From Acanthococcus lagerstroemiae (taxonomy: Eukaryota; Arthropoda; Insecta; Hemiptera; Eriococcidae): 64,000 nt of DNA. Every line of letters starts with the position of its first letter. The stretch's first letter is position 1. Of this stretch, positions 11,183-21,584 are shown one piece after another. The stretch covers positions 34,803,312 to 34,867,311 of the forward strand of contig CM063113.1 of assembly GCA_031841125.1 (NCBI GenBank). Reading direction: 5' to 3'. Below the pieces are notes generated by a model. It was given only the letters and a program-made list of their open reading frames with translations. It did no database searches and was not told the origin of the DNA. A program made the position numbers and the translations under genes.

Positions 11183-11624
11183 CATAGGCACTGACTTACG
11201 TGGGTGTGTAGGTGAGTGACCACCCATGCAAAAAAAAATACGTGGGTGAAATCACCCACAACAAAATAATAAAAAACTTGTAGAAAAATATTTAGGGAAA
11301 AAAGGCCAAATTCAAGATATCTAGGTACATGTAATAATTATAATAAGCAATATTTTTTGGTTTTGTTTCAAAAGTAAAGATAATACACTCGTATTCTACT
11401 TTGATGTCCTTTTATGCTTTCAGTTTATCCAAATGTGTCTTTATAAAATCATTTTTCGGATGTTTGTAAATGCATGAAAATTGCGTTAAATGTAACCAGC
11501 TGGGAAAATCCTACATTTTGACACCCATATTGCCTTTTTTTTTGAGGGTGGCAGGGGGACAAAGATAAAAGGGAAACGGCTGTCAGTACTGACCCATGTA
11601 AATTTTGAAAAGTGAGCGCTTATG
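11183..11624. mobile_element. hAT-like non-autonomous element
   Basis: It is flanked by identical 8-bp duplications GATGAAAT (11,175-11,182 and 11,625-11,632). The ends CATAGGCACTGAC and GTGAGCGCTTATG pair 10 of 13 as inverted repeats. No transposase is recognisable in the 442 bp. It is unrelated in body sequence to the family B MITEs nearby. Confidence 0.75.
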
Positions 11625-11800
11625 GATGAAATTAGGAGTGAGTTATTGAAAAATGTAGGAGAAGTAGCTTGAAAAAAACCTACATGAATTAATCTGCAGA
11701 ATGTTTGCGGAAGGAGAAATGCCAATAGATTTCCAGAAAAGCAGGTTGATTATGATTCCTAAAAAAGCAGGAGCAAGCAAATGTGAAGATTATTGTATAT
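11625..11800 (+). pseudogene. RTE LINE continuation (RT N-terminal part)
   Basis: Reads 'LICRMFAEGEMPIDFQKSRLIMIPKKAGASKCEDY' across a frame change, matching the RTE segment before the RT fingers. The same segment is in reverse at 63,190-63,260. Confidence 0.75.
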
Positions 11801-12379
11801 AGATGCATGCTTTTCTTCTTTATTCTGTACTGTTACCTCGTAACAAGATGCTCCACTGAGGGTAACTTGAAAAATATTACAAAAAAATCATGAATTCTGG
11901 AAATCATCAATTTTCAACGAAATGTATTTTGGACACTGTTTGACCTAGACTAGCGTACATGTACACCATTTATTAGGAAATTTTATAAGGAATAACTTTT
12001 GTTTGAAACATTTTTTGTTTTGGATCGCTTTTCGATGAGATGTTCACGAAAAACTGAAATTTTGAGACGTTCTTGTCCCCCAGTAAAGGAGAAGCACAGG
12101 ATTTGGGGTAGGATTTTTAATATGTTGTTTTAGAAAGGGTTCTCTACATGTTTCAATGAAATCTCCCCTTTGTTCCCAAAAAATATTTTTTTAAATGTCG
12201 TTATTGCCTAGACTAGGGCACCAAATGAATATTTTTTTCAATGTTTTTAGCTTCGCTCACTCGTCAAATCTTCCTGAATCACATCCACACCTTGAACAGT
12301 ATTCCCACATTACAGACACGAAAATTTGCAAGCGTACATATCAAAAAACAGCTAGCAAGTAATGTACCTAAATAATGTA
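11801..12379. other. Unexplained sequence replacing part of the RT
   Basis: About 580 bp sits where roughly 90 residues of RT (the TISLL...GFRKG region) should be, so this is not a clean insertion. Two related phrases, CCTAGACTAGCG... and CCTAGACTAGGG..., occur about 260 bp apart. No terminal repeats or coding sequence are evident. Confidence 0.5.
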
Positions 12380-12989
12380 TTCGCAGGAGTATAAAGTAAG
12401 CTCAGTTGATGGTACATATGTGACATTTGTAGATTTAGAAAAAGGTTTGATAATGTTGAATGGTCAAAAATATTTCAAATACTACAGGTGATAGAAGTTA
12501 AGTATAAAGAAAAAAGTGTAATATGAAACTTATGTGAGGGTCAAAGGGCTCAAATACAAAGAGGGGATCAAGTGGGAGAAGCGAAAATTCAAAACGAGTA
12601 CTGTTTAACCTATCTGTAACAAAAAAAAAAGAATTGAAGAAATGAATGAAAGGAAATCAGATGTGATAATACAAGGGGAAACGTTTAGAATGATAAGATT
12701 GTAGATGCCATTGCAATAGTGGAAAGAAATAAAACTAAAGAAAACGCTAAAAAATTAGATGAAAAATTGAAACTAAAATATAAATTGAAGATGAATAAAA
12801 ACAAAACAAAAGTGATGGTAATCAGTAGCGATGGAAACAAAGTCCAATAAATACGGAAATAGGAGGTAAAAAATTAAGGAGGTAAAGTAATTTAAATACT
12901 TAAAAACGCAATATGGAAGAAGGAAGACAGAGATAAAGCGTAGAATAGAACATGCTAATAATTTTTCTTCAAAAAGTAGACATAATTAG
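12380..12989 (+). pseudogene. RTE LINE continuation (RT palm and thumb)
   Basis: Carries FVDLEK (12,426-12,443), 'VEWSKIFQIL', 'NLYEGQRAQIQ', a broken FADD region near 12,690-12,715, 'KLKYKLKMNKNKTKVMVIS' and 'GGKKLR'. The polymerase active-site box has a frameshift and substitutions. It is cut at about 12,990 by the composite repeat and continues at 14,114. Confidence 0.75.
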
Positions 12990-14113
12990 GGCAAGTATAG
13001 ATGGGGAGGGGGGGTGAAGAAGGAAAATTTGCCGACAAAATTCTTTTAAATGTTGAGAATTTACTGATTTTTTATGTGATATAAACAAACAAACAAACGT
13101 TCTCAGAAAATGAAAAATTCAAATGAACAGTTTAAAAATTTACCGATTGCCAAGTGACGGGGGGGGGGATTGTTTAACACTCTACCCCATAGTTTCGTCC
13201 CTGCAAATGTGGGTTGGAACCTTATCCCCAAAGCACTCACATTTGCGTGCATGAGCATACCCTAGTCTAGGAGGCTAAGCAGGAAGGATGTTAGGAATAC
13301 TTGAGAGGAATACAAAACTTCTTTTATAGATTATGGTGGGGTTGCTATTTACTCTTGCTGATATTGTTTTCTAAATTTCCTCTGAATAATCTTCTAAAAA
13401 CTGGTTCCAATAAAATCAAAAAAAAAAAAATCTACAGTTTCAGGTCGATCGGATATTAGGGGTATCCGTGCCACAAGCTCCCTTTCGTTCTTATAGGAAA
13501 AACACATGGAGGTTAGACTTTTGTCCCAGACTAAATTTCCCTCCTATACGAGTATTCACCAAGACCAAAACCCGTAAATTAAACATTGCCATCGGATTCA
13601 GCTTGTGGCATTGGAAAATAAGTCTTTTGCTTTCAACTTTTAGATCTTAATAAAATTTCAGGCTCTAGGTCAAACAGAGAATATAGTAAAAACAGAATAG
13701 TCATTGAAATTCGAAACTCAACGTTTGCTACCCACTTTCAGATTTTCGAAATGTCTTCCACATTTCAGCTTGGTTTCAACCATTCAGATAACGTTCGATA
13801 CTCAGCTTGAAACTTTCGGCTTTTGACTGACTAGTCTCTGACAGAAGTCCAGGGTGCTCCATTTTCAGAAATGAAATTTGACTTCCAATTTAGGGAGGCG
13901 GGGAAGAGAAATTTGCCGACAGTTATTTTTTGAAAACTAAAAATTCACCGAAAAATTAAAAGTTTGCCGATTTTTTAACCAAAATATATTTTAATTGGGG
14001 GAAAAATTCATACAAAATGAGAAATTTAAATGAATAGTTTCAAAATTTTCCGACTGCCAAACTATTGGAGAGGGGGTGTCTCAAACCCCCACACCCCTAT
14101 AGTTCTATCCCTA
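12990..14113 (+). repeat. Composite repeat C-E-C, copy 1
   Basis: Two related MITE-like units (C) in direct orientation, 12,990-13,203 and 13,866-14,113, flank a core of about 660 bp (E, 13,204-13,865). C has the pattern 'TTTGCCGACAAA..AACTAAAAATTC..' and ends with a CAGRGRCGAAACT-type terminus. The left C has lost its outer end and the right C ends in a decayed TAGTTCTATCCCT. E carries conserved phrases (CAGGTCGATCGGATATTAGG, TTCGAAATGTCTTCCACATT). The E here has no nested hAT. The whole unit interrupts the RTE LINE. Confidence 0.7.
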
Positions 14114-14471
14114 AGAACATAAGAAAGAAAAAGGGTAAAATCTTTTGAAGTATAATGTCAGAGAATGTTGAAAATCAAATGGATGGAAAATATAAGGAAT
14201 GAGGAAGTATTGAAGCGAATAGGAAAGGAAAGAGAAATTTGGAATATACTTGTAAAGAGAAGGGGTAAAATGATAGGTCATAATATAAGACGTCCAAGGA
14301 TATATTGTTATTACTGCTAAAGGGAATTATTGTTGAGGGATGGAACTGGCAAGGAGGGTAAAGAATGAGCTATGAAGAGCAGATACTGAAGGATACAAAG
14401 TGTAAATCCTTGAGAAGAGAAGAGACGCACCCTACTAGTCGAGAGCCTGAGGAATATATCAACATCATGTT
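14114..14471 (+). pseudogene. RTE LINE C-terminal end
   Basis: Frames read 'LKIKWMENIRNEEVLKRIGKEREIWNILVKRRGKMIGHI' and then a basic Gly/Arg stretch and 'MSYEEQILKD'. This is the usual basic C-terminal region of RTE-type proteins. It shows that the composite repeat at 12,990-14,113 split the element. Confidence 0.7.
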
Positions 14472-15008
14472 CAGTAGACTCCCAATCATCCGCCCTCCGG
14501 ATAATCTGATTTCTCACTAAAATCACAACTTTAGTCCTTAGCAGAGCTGATGATAATGATGAAGAACTGGTAGGAGAAGCGACAGTACTTATGGATTATG
14601 ACGATGCTTTTTCAGCGCTGGAAAAGTCGCTGGTGTTTGAAGAACAACAGCCAGCAATCGCTGCTCAAGATATCATGAAATTCAGAAAGTGGAGAAATTA
14701 TGCCGCTGAAGAGCGACTTATTATGAAGAAGCAAATAAGAACTACAGATTTTTTTTTTAAATAACTTTTTTCAGCTTTTTCTTCTAGAGTATTAAGTACA
14801 TATTATCTTTTTTCCTTTTCGTTAATCGAAGCAGCCAAAATTGATTTTTTTTTTTTAAATAAAATAATTTATACCACCTAACGAACATAATTCGATAAAA
14901 ATTGTTTTCCCCATTGCTCAACGATTTTCCCATCAAAATTGGATGTTTTTGGATTATCCACCCGACCTTTAGCCCAATTCGGCCGGATAATCAGTATAGT
15001 CTATACTG
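14472..15008 (+). mobile_element. pogo/Tigger-like element, internally deleted
   Basis: The left end CAGTAGACTCCCAATCATCCG and the right end, reversed, CAGTATAGACTATACTG then ATTATCCGGCC are related inverted termini of the CAGT...ATTATCCG type used by pogo/Tigger elements. TA follows the right end; the left flank is TT, so one duplication has decayed. Only the transposase C-terminus (14,540-14,764) remains. Confidence 0.6.
14540..14764 (+). pseudogene. pogo-like transposase C-terminal fragment with PIP-box end
   Basis: An uninterrupted frame reads an acidic 'RADDNDEELVGEA' start, then 'DDAFSALEKSLVFEEQQP', 'DIMKFRKWRNYAAEERLIM' and a terminal KKQIRTTDFF before TAA. This matches the C-terminal tail of pogo/jerky-type transposases, which often end in a PCNA-interacting QxxxxxFF motif. 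The DNA-binding and DDE domains are absent. The frame is intact, so it may be fairly young. Confidence 0.65.
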
Positions 15009-15941
15009 TAAACTATACCCAAACAGTTTTTCGAAATGAGCGCATTAAATTCAGACTATCCATTTCTTGAGACTTCAGTTAACCGAAAACCAACAGATGT
15101 TTTTCCAATCTCGTTCTCTGAAAAATATAAGCAAAATTCTCACCAACGGTTTTACGGCCTCCTCAGCCGAGATCCCTCGCGCTAGATTTCTCGAAAATTT
15201 AAATAAACTGCGATACATAGTCACGAATCGAACGAAACGAAAAGTACGACCGTATCGTGTCAATGCCACGAAGAAATTTTACAATAAATGTAATTTGATA
15301 GGATTATTTAACTTTTCCTCTCCGCGTAATTCGTCATTATCAACGAACTGTTCCAGATTTGAAACAGGCCTATCAGTCAAAACAAACGATTACTTATCTT
15401 TTTTCTTTTTTCCACAATTAATTGTGTGTACGGCGCGATACGATGCGATGGTTTTTCTTGAAACCTTGTACGCATCTCCATCGCTTCATTTACTTTAGGC
15501 TATTTTTACGCCGACCGAAGGCCTCGTTTTCGTTAGATCCATCATTTTTCTAATATCGAGCGATGCACACAATTTTTTTAATCATTCTAATTGATATTCG
15601 TAATTTTTACTTATAATACCTGAAACGCAAACTCCTAACGGGGATGACTTGGGAAGATGGTGCCTAATTAGGGCACATGAGCCAAGTATGGCTACCGAAA
15701 ACTGATTTCCTTATTTCAAAATTAAGTTGAAGATTCAGTAAATCTGGCAGTTCGTTATGTCAGTGGGGGGAGGCACATTGAGGCATTCTCCCTCACTTCC
15801 TGGAAAAGTGCGGACGTCACGTGCCTATGCAGTACTTATATATTTGATTATATTCGACCAATTTTGTTGATTTAGAAAATATCGACGTTGCCAACATTTC
15901 GACATTTTGAAATTAAAAAGGGAAAATGGAATCAGTCTAAT
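15009..15941. other. Repeat-free stretch with overlapping short ORFs
   Basis: More CpG and less repetitive than its surroundings. A plus-strand frame (15,067-15,498, 143 codons) shows no family. A minus-strand frame (15,269 down to about 15,140) starts MALTRYGRTFRFVRF, is Arg-rich and amphipathic, and meets a good donor (GTGAGA). It could be a first exon of a mitochondrial protein, but this is speculative. Confidence 0.25.
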
Positions 15942-17851
15942 CAGAGGCGAAACTTGACTTTCAGTTTGGAGGGGGGGGGTGAAGAAGGAAAATTTGCCGA
16001 CAAATATTTTTGGAAAACTAAAAATTCGCCGAAAAAAAATTAAAAATTTGAAAATTTGCCGATTTTTCAATCAAAATATTTCCTAATTGAAAAAAAAAAA
16101 AAAAACAGAAGCAAAATATGGGCCCGTTCACCTACCTCTCTCCCATAATTTCGTCCCAGCAAATGTAGGCTGGAACCTTACCCCCCAGGCACTCACATAT
16201 GCGCACATGAGCATATCCTAGTCTGGGAGGGTAAGCTGGAAGGATATTATGAATACTTGAGAGGAACACACAACTCCCTTTACACATTAAGGTGGCTGTT
16301 ATTTACTCTATGTGATCTTTTTCTTTCTGAATCTCCTCTGATTCCTCTCCTAAATTGGTTCCAATTAAATCAATAAAAATGAATTTTAAAAAAAAACTTC
16401 GAAGTTTCAGGTCGATCGGATTTAGGGGAATCCTTGCCACAAGCTCTCTTTCGTTCTTCTGGGAAAAACACATGCAGTTTTGACTTTTGTTCCAGACTAA
16501 ATTTCCCTTCTATATTCACTAGGACCAAAGCACGTAAGTTAAATAATAGAACATTTGCTATATCGGATTCAGCTTGTAACATTGGAAAATAAGTCTTTTG
16601 CTTTCAACTTTTAGACAGCCCCGTAGCCATGGGAGGCAAGCTGGCGCTGAGCCCCCTCTAAAGGTATCGTGAGCCCTCTAGGCAGAGATACCACCATTTG
16701 AAAAAATCATTATTACGTCAGGCCCCTAGCCAGAGTGGTGCTAGAGGGTACTCGGCACTCCCTAACGCTTGCCGGAGCTTCCCCTGGGAAAATTTCGTGA
16801 ATAAAAATAACGAATTCCTTCTATTTTTCTCGCTAGTTTTGTTCAAAACTTTTCGTTCCACTACATTTTAATGTTTATAAACTTGTCAACATTTATTTTG
16901 CTTTGAAATTGTCGTTCTTTATACGTGACGTGTCACAAGAAGGGCCCGAGTGTCCATCCAGCAATTTCACACATGCAGGCCTTTTTCTTGTGTCACAGAC
17001 ATTACTGTTCACAAACACAGTGGTAGGCTCGCGATCCAGTTCACATTGAATATCGATGGCTAAATGCCTGAATGGCTGTTTCAGAACAGATAACTTGATA
17101 AGTGCAAGTTCACAGAAATAGAGTTTTTTTTACTTCCTAAAGTTCGAAAATTTGATCGTTCTGAGTGTCAATTTTTTTCACGCGATCTATTCAATTTTTT
17201 TTCAATTGGTTGTCGGTAAGTTGAATCACCAGTTTTGATTACGAATTTGGAGACCAAATTCAATCAGTGGCGTAGCCAGGATTTTCCGGAGGGGGGGGGG
17301 GCAGAGTAAGATTTTCAAGGGAGAAAAAGTCGAAAGTTGAAGTATTTGTTTTTTAAAAATCGCCGATATTAGAGGACTATTGTATGAAAATGAAGGTAAA
17401 ATTACTACTCGAGCGAAGATTTTTCGAAAAAACGTGTTTCAAAGCGAAAAATTGCTCATTTCTGCATATTTTACATTCAATTTCAGGTGCCTAGGGGGCA
17501 TTCGCACCCTTTGCCCCCCTGACTAATACCACTGCCTCGTAGAACTCTTCACATTATATACTATGTGTATCCTCAAGCCCCCGCCCCATGGTAAACAGTC
17601 AGCACCACCTACGGCAGATGGCTGGCTACGGGCCTGATTTTGGATTTTAATAAAATGTTCAACTTTCTTAAATTTTAGACTCTAGGTCAAACAGAGAATC
17701 TAGTAAGAACAGAATAGTCATCGAAATTCGAAATTCAACGTTTGCTACCGACTTTCAGAATTTCGAAATGTCTTCCACATCTCAGCTTTGTCTCAACCTA
17801 TCAGATAACGTTTGATACTCAGCTTGAAACCTTCAGCTTTTGATTGACTAG
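15942..17851 (+). repeat. Composite repeat C-E, copy 2, with nested hAT
   Basis: C unit at 15,942-16,159, starting CAGAGGCGAAACTTGAC and ending TTTCGTCCCAG. The E core runs 16,160-17,851 and is split by the hAT at 16,616-17,636. The downstream C is absent; E stops at about 17,851 after 'TTTTGATTGACTAG'. E phrases match copy 1 closely. Confidence 0.75.
16616..17636. mobile_element. hAT-like element H, copy in E copy 2
   Basis: Ends CAGCCCCGTAGCCA and TGGCTACGGGCCTG are flanked by CTTTTAGA (16,608-16,615) and ATTTTGGA (17,637-17,644), a 6/8 target duplication in the E sequence. Inside, CAGTGGCGTAGCCAGG (17,265) and CCTGACTAATACCACTG (17,518-17,534) form a second inverted pair, suggesting a smaller nested element or old subterminal repeats. 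No transposase frame is recognised. Confidence 0.75.
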
Positions 17852-18640
17852 ATGAATGTGATCATTGTGATTCTTGTACAACTGAAGTTTAATATTACAA
17901 GCAGTTTATTTTCTTCTTCATTCTTCAACCTTTTAGAAATTTAGAAAAAAGAAGTTTTCGTCGCATACTCGCATTTTTTTCTATAAATGTCTACATATAA
18001 TTATTTTTGAATAGTCCGCACTCAAGAATAATTTCCTTCAAACTTTTGTTGAAAATTTTTTTCAAGTACAATATTGTTGCAGTACAGCTGTTTTTGGGCC
18101 CCCTTAAAACTTTACTTTCAGCTGGCCCCTGGCGATCGCCAGATAGCCACCCGGACCAGTCCGACACCGCCTTCTGAACCCCCTTGTGGGATCATCGATA
18201 AACAGCGTTCTAAATTGAATGCAGCGACCTCGGAACCCCCTGAAGTAAATGCATTCTTAATGCAATAAATATTATTTAGTCGGTACCTTTTTCGTGGAAC
18301 CAGAACACCCTTTGGCAGAATCCTAATGGGTTGCATCTTAAAACTGCCATTAAAATTGAATTTAGCAAGTTCCAAAACTTGTCACAAACCCTCGTGGTGA
18401 GACCAGATTCCCCTTTGCTGGAACCCCAGTGAATGGGATGCACAGCTCATTCTCAATATCGAATTCAGTAACATCGAAAGTCTCTATATCGACTGTCGAG
18501 ATAAATTTCATCTTCATCATTTCCACTTTCAACTCATTGTTTGAAAGCACCCCCCCCCCTCCTGCGGCCGCTACGGTGATTCTCAGTTACTCTAAGTAGA
18601 ATCATTTTTTCGGTTAGCGTACCTGTAAGTCGATTCCAAG
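17852..18640. other. No recognisable gene
   Basis: Contains loosely repeated phrases (GAACCCCC/GGAACCCCAGTGAATGG) at 18,170-18,440. Short frames on both strands lack motifs and splice context. Confidence 0.35.
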
Positions 18641-19061
18641 CAGGGCCGCACTTAGCTTTTTTCCGCCGCTGAGCTATGAAATTCTGTGCGCATTTTCTCC
18701 GTAAATTTCTCTCTTTTTTCAAGTGGATGGGGCTTAGGAAGTCTCAAAGTATACAAAAATGTAGGTGGTGATTAACGTGTTTTGAAAATGAAAAATCCCT
18801 GATTCCTGGTATTCATTTATTAAAAAGAAATACCTAATTATCTATGAGAGGAAATACAGTCATTCAGCTACTCGTACTCGTCCATTTTTTTTTTTTTTAA
18901 CCAAATGTAAAACTACAAAGTCTGCTTCATTTATCATTTTACTCTTTTCGAGTGAACTATACGCTTTAAGAAATTGTCTTTCGTTTGCCGCCCCGGGCAG
19001 CCTCTAAAAATCTGCCGTCTTGGGCTGAAGCCCCTTCAGCCCACGCCTAAATACGGACCTG
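18641..19061. mobile_element. hAT-like MITE, 421 bp
   Basis: Ends CAGGGCCGCACTTAG and CTAAATACGGACCTG are imperfect inverted repeats. They are flanked by ATTCCAAG (18,633-18,640) and ATTCCCAG (19,062-19,069), a 7/8 target duplication. The right subterminal GCCGCCCCGGGCAG recalls the right part of the hAT at 26,230-27,464. Confidence 0.75.
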
Positions 19062-19212
19062 ATTCCCAGTATTTAAAAAAAAAGTTAGGACACGTTTAAA
19101 CGAAATCGGTAAAGGATAACCCGTGCCTCAAGTAGGTTGAAGTTCTTATCGGAATTAACATAATTTTTTGAAATTTGAGTTTCAAATTGAAGAGGAAGTC
19201 CCTCTACGTCAG

Positions 19213-19432
19213 TCTCTTTTTCTAATTTGCTCTCCACCCGAGTCCTGGAATCCGCCCTTTCAAGCATACTTTAGAGACGTCGGTGAGGCTGTTAGGGCTG
19301 TCTTAGCCCTCTTCCCTTCGTGCCGAAAAACCGGCTTAGGTCGAAAATTCTGGCGAGTTGCTATGTGGGCTCGAACTCGGGACCTTCGGATTCTGAGACC
19401 AACGCGCTATCCACTCGGCCAACCAGACCTCA
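19213..19432 (-). repeat. tRNA-derived SINE, copy B (full length, 220 bp)
   Basis: Read on the minus strand, a tRNA-like head carries an A box TGGCCGAGTGG (19,411-19,421) and a B-box-like GAGTTCGAGCC (about 19,368-19,378). The body follows, then the 3' tail GCAAATTAGAAAAAGAGA. It is flanked by CCTCTACGTCAG (19,201-19,212) and CCTCTACATCAG (19,433-19,444), an 11/12 target duplication. The head resembles a Leu/Ser-type tRNA. This is the reference copy for the family in the window. Confidence 0.88.
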
Positions 19433-19486
19433 CCTCTACATCAGCCTAAAAATTATTTTCTCTTTTAAATTGGGGTTTTCTGAGAT

Positions 19487-20025
19487 CCCGTTTCCTCTTT
19501 CTTTCTTTTCTCGATTTCCACAGGGAGCTGACTTTCAATTATTTCCATTTGATTTCAATTTCCACATTATTTATGTCTGACTAAGGATTTCTTGGGTCAC
19601 AGAGTTTATTTATAGAGTTCTTTCCCACTTTCCTTTTTTTTTACCCTTTGGGCTTTAAGTGAGGCTGATCTTCAATTATTTCAATTTTCGGATTCATTGT
19701 AACTGAATAAGAATTTTTTGGGTCGATTGTTGATTTTTGGAGTTTTCGCCCTCTCTTTTGCCTTTTGTGCTCCACAGAGGGCTGATTATTCCAGTTTTAA
19801 GATCAGCCCCTGTTGAACTCGAAGGGTATGGGGAGGGAGGAAAGAACTCCAAAAATGAATTTAGCTACTAAAAAACTCTTATTCAGGTATAAGGAACGTA
19901 GACATGGGAACAAAATTGAAATAATTTAAGATCAGTCTTCTGTGAAGCCTAAAGAGATAGGTGAAAGAAACACAAGAATGGATTCCGTGACCTTTAAAAT
20001 ATCAATTTAGGAAAGAAAAAAATAG
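19487..20025. repeat. Tandem repeat arranged as a large inverted repeat
   Basis: Units of about 125-150 bp ('AGGCTGATCTTCAATTATTTCAATTTT...TGAATAAGAATTTTTT') run forward at 19,487-19,795 and in reverse at about 19,800-20,025. The centre is near 19,797 (TTTTAAGATCAGCC). The arms are imperfect. No coding sequence. Confidence 0.65.
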
Positions 20026-20490
20026 ACTCACGTAGGGGACTCCCATGTTGACTGACGCACAAATTCTAAAAATCAGCGGTCTCGTAAGAATTTCATCCTC
20101 CTTGAAGCATGGATTACCCTTCGCTGATTTTGCTCTAACTTAGCCGATTTTTTTTTTTTTTAATATTTGTAACCGATTTAAGGAGTAAGCCAATCAAAAG
20201 TCAAAAGTTGAAAAATAGGGACCACTCTAGTGGTCACTAGCCTGTATCACGGAGCCAGTTCATAATACTATACTTGGAATCACATACCCTACTAACATCA
20301 AAATTTATGTGTTCCGAACATTCGTAAAGTTGGAGAAAAAATGTTTTTCAAAGTGTCAAAACATAAATTTTCTCTCAGGATAAGGTGAGTGGTTGAGGCA
20401 TCAACTGTAAATATTATCCGACCGAGCTTTAAAATTCATCGAGTGTAAATGGCCGGTACCCTAATATGCCTCCTTCATTTTTTTCTCAAG
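20026..20490. other. No recognisable feature; possible upstream intron
   Basis: AT-rich sequence ending in a pyrimidine-rich acceptor (TTCATTTTTTTCTCAAG at about 20,474-20,490). Confidence 0.35.
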
Positions 20491-20767
20491 GTGGAGAGTT
20501 TGCTCAACCTAGCTCCGAGGGCTGGTAATCATGGCACTCTTTCCCCTTATCTGTTCAAAAAATTACGTGGCTTCACCCCTAAGCACACATCCCCTCGCCG
20601 ACACTTACTTCGTTCGAATCGCTTCTCTACTCGGCATTGCATGTGTCTTCCTTTCAGTTAGTCTGCTTGTCTGGATCGGTCTCTTTAAGCCCGAAGATGA
20701 ATCTAGGAATGTTCCGAAAATGAAAAAGATCCAACGTGCGGGGAAATCTGCGTATCAATGTGAATGG
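20491..20767 (+). CDS. Candidate first coding exon of a membrane protein
   Basis: The exon is bounded by a strong acceptor (TTCATTTTTTTCTCAAG) and a strong donor (TGAATGG then GTGAGT). Translation could start at the ATG at 20,531 and gives 79 residues in phase 0. After a 26-residue N-terminal part comes a 20-plus-residue hydrophobic segment (ASLLGIACVFLSVSLLVWIG), then a charged stretch 'FKPEDESRN' and 'MKKIQRAGKSAYQCEW'. This looks like a type II anchor or the first membrane helix. A possible next exon is 21,460-21,546, in compatible phase. The family is not recognised. Confidence 0.4.
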
Positions 20768-21459
20768 GTGAGTGGTTCAGCTCTCAGCTGGATGCTATAT
20801 TTACCCAGAAGACCAAAGGGAGTCATAGACTAAAGGCATCTTGCAAGGAATATCAAAAAATGAAGTAAAAAAGGGAAGGCAGGAGGAAAGGAAGAAAAAA
20901 TGAATAAAAAATGGAAAAGAACAACCTCACTTTTTCTTTGTAAGTAAAGTCAAAACATTTTCAGAGGGTGAGGGAGATGTTTGCCAGTGATTGGCCTTGA
21001 GGCACATTTCACCAAAATTCAGCATTGTCTCAGCTCCCTGCCTTGTTCTCTACTGGCCACCTGCCTGGTCATCAATCTCTACCTGCCTTTCTTTTGATCT
21101 GCATGCTTAACTATCGTGGGGTAACATACTTCTATTTTTGCTATTTTTGGAGTTTCTAGCAGTCAATCCACCCGATTTTTTCAAGGGCGGAAGGAGAAAA
21201 GTTTTAATTATATACTAGAAGAGAGAATGGCGGCAAGGGTTAAAGTTTTAAAATCTTCATTGCTCGACATGCCATCCAGAATTCTGTCGAGTAAAGGGCA
21301 CGAAAACCCCTCCCCCTGTGCATTTAATCAGCATTTTCGAAATTCTACATTCATTCGGCTAAATTGTGCGAATGGGAAGCTCTTTTGTAAGCTTGTACGG
21401 TAATTCTAAGCTGCGAACACTGACACAGAGATTTACCTTACCTATTTCACTTGCAAAAG

Positions 21460-21546
21460 AAGGTGCAAATACAGAACCTGGCTGTGTGTGGCTCTGTGGC
21501 ACCCTTAAATTTCAAGATTGCTATTTCCCTGGCAGGAGGCCAGTGA
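21460..21546 (+). CDS. Possible terminal exon following 20,491-20,767
   Basis: After AAAAG an open run of 28 codons in phase 0 ends at TGA and reads 'VQIQNLAVCGSVAPLNFKIA'-like sequence. The acceptor is weak (purine-rich before AAG), and another open frame overlaps (21,366-21,584). Its only support is phase agreement and peptide character. Confidence 0.18.
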   Translation, partial: KVQIQNLAVCGSVAPLNFKIAISLAGGQ

Positions 21547-21584
21547 TAAATTACCTTTGGTCACCTAATTCTCCTGTAAATTAG

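Noticed and set aside
11801..12379. A clean 8-bp-duplicated insertion (TATTGTAT/TAATGTAT flanks)
   Set aside because: About 90 RT residues are missing across the junction, so the flanks were not contiguous in the LINE and the similarity is likely chance.
15067..15498. 143-codon plus-strand frame
   Set aside because: No family motif and low-complexity Phe runs near its end. A minus-strand frame overlaps it. Kept only as a repeat-free region.
19368..19432. A genuine tRNA gene at the SINE head
   Set aside because: A- and B-box-like motifs are present, but the sequence cannot complete an acceptor stem, the body of a SINE follows, and a 12-bp target duplication encloses the whole unit.
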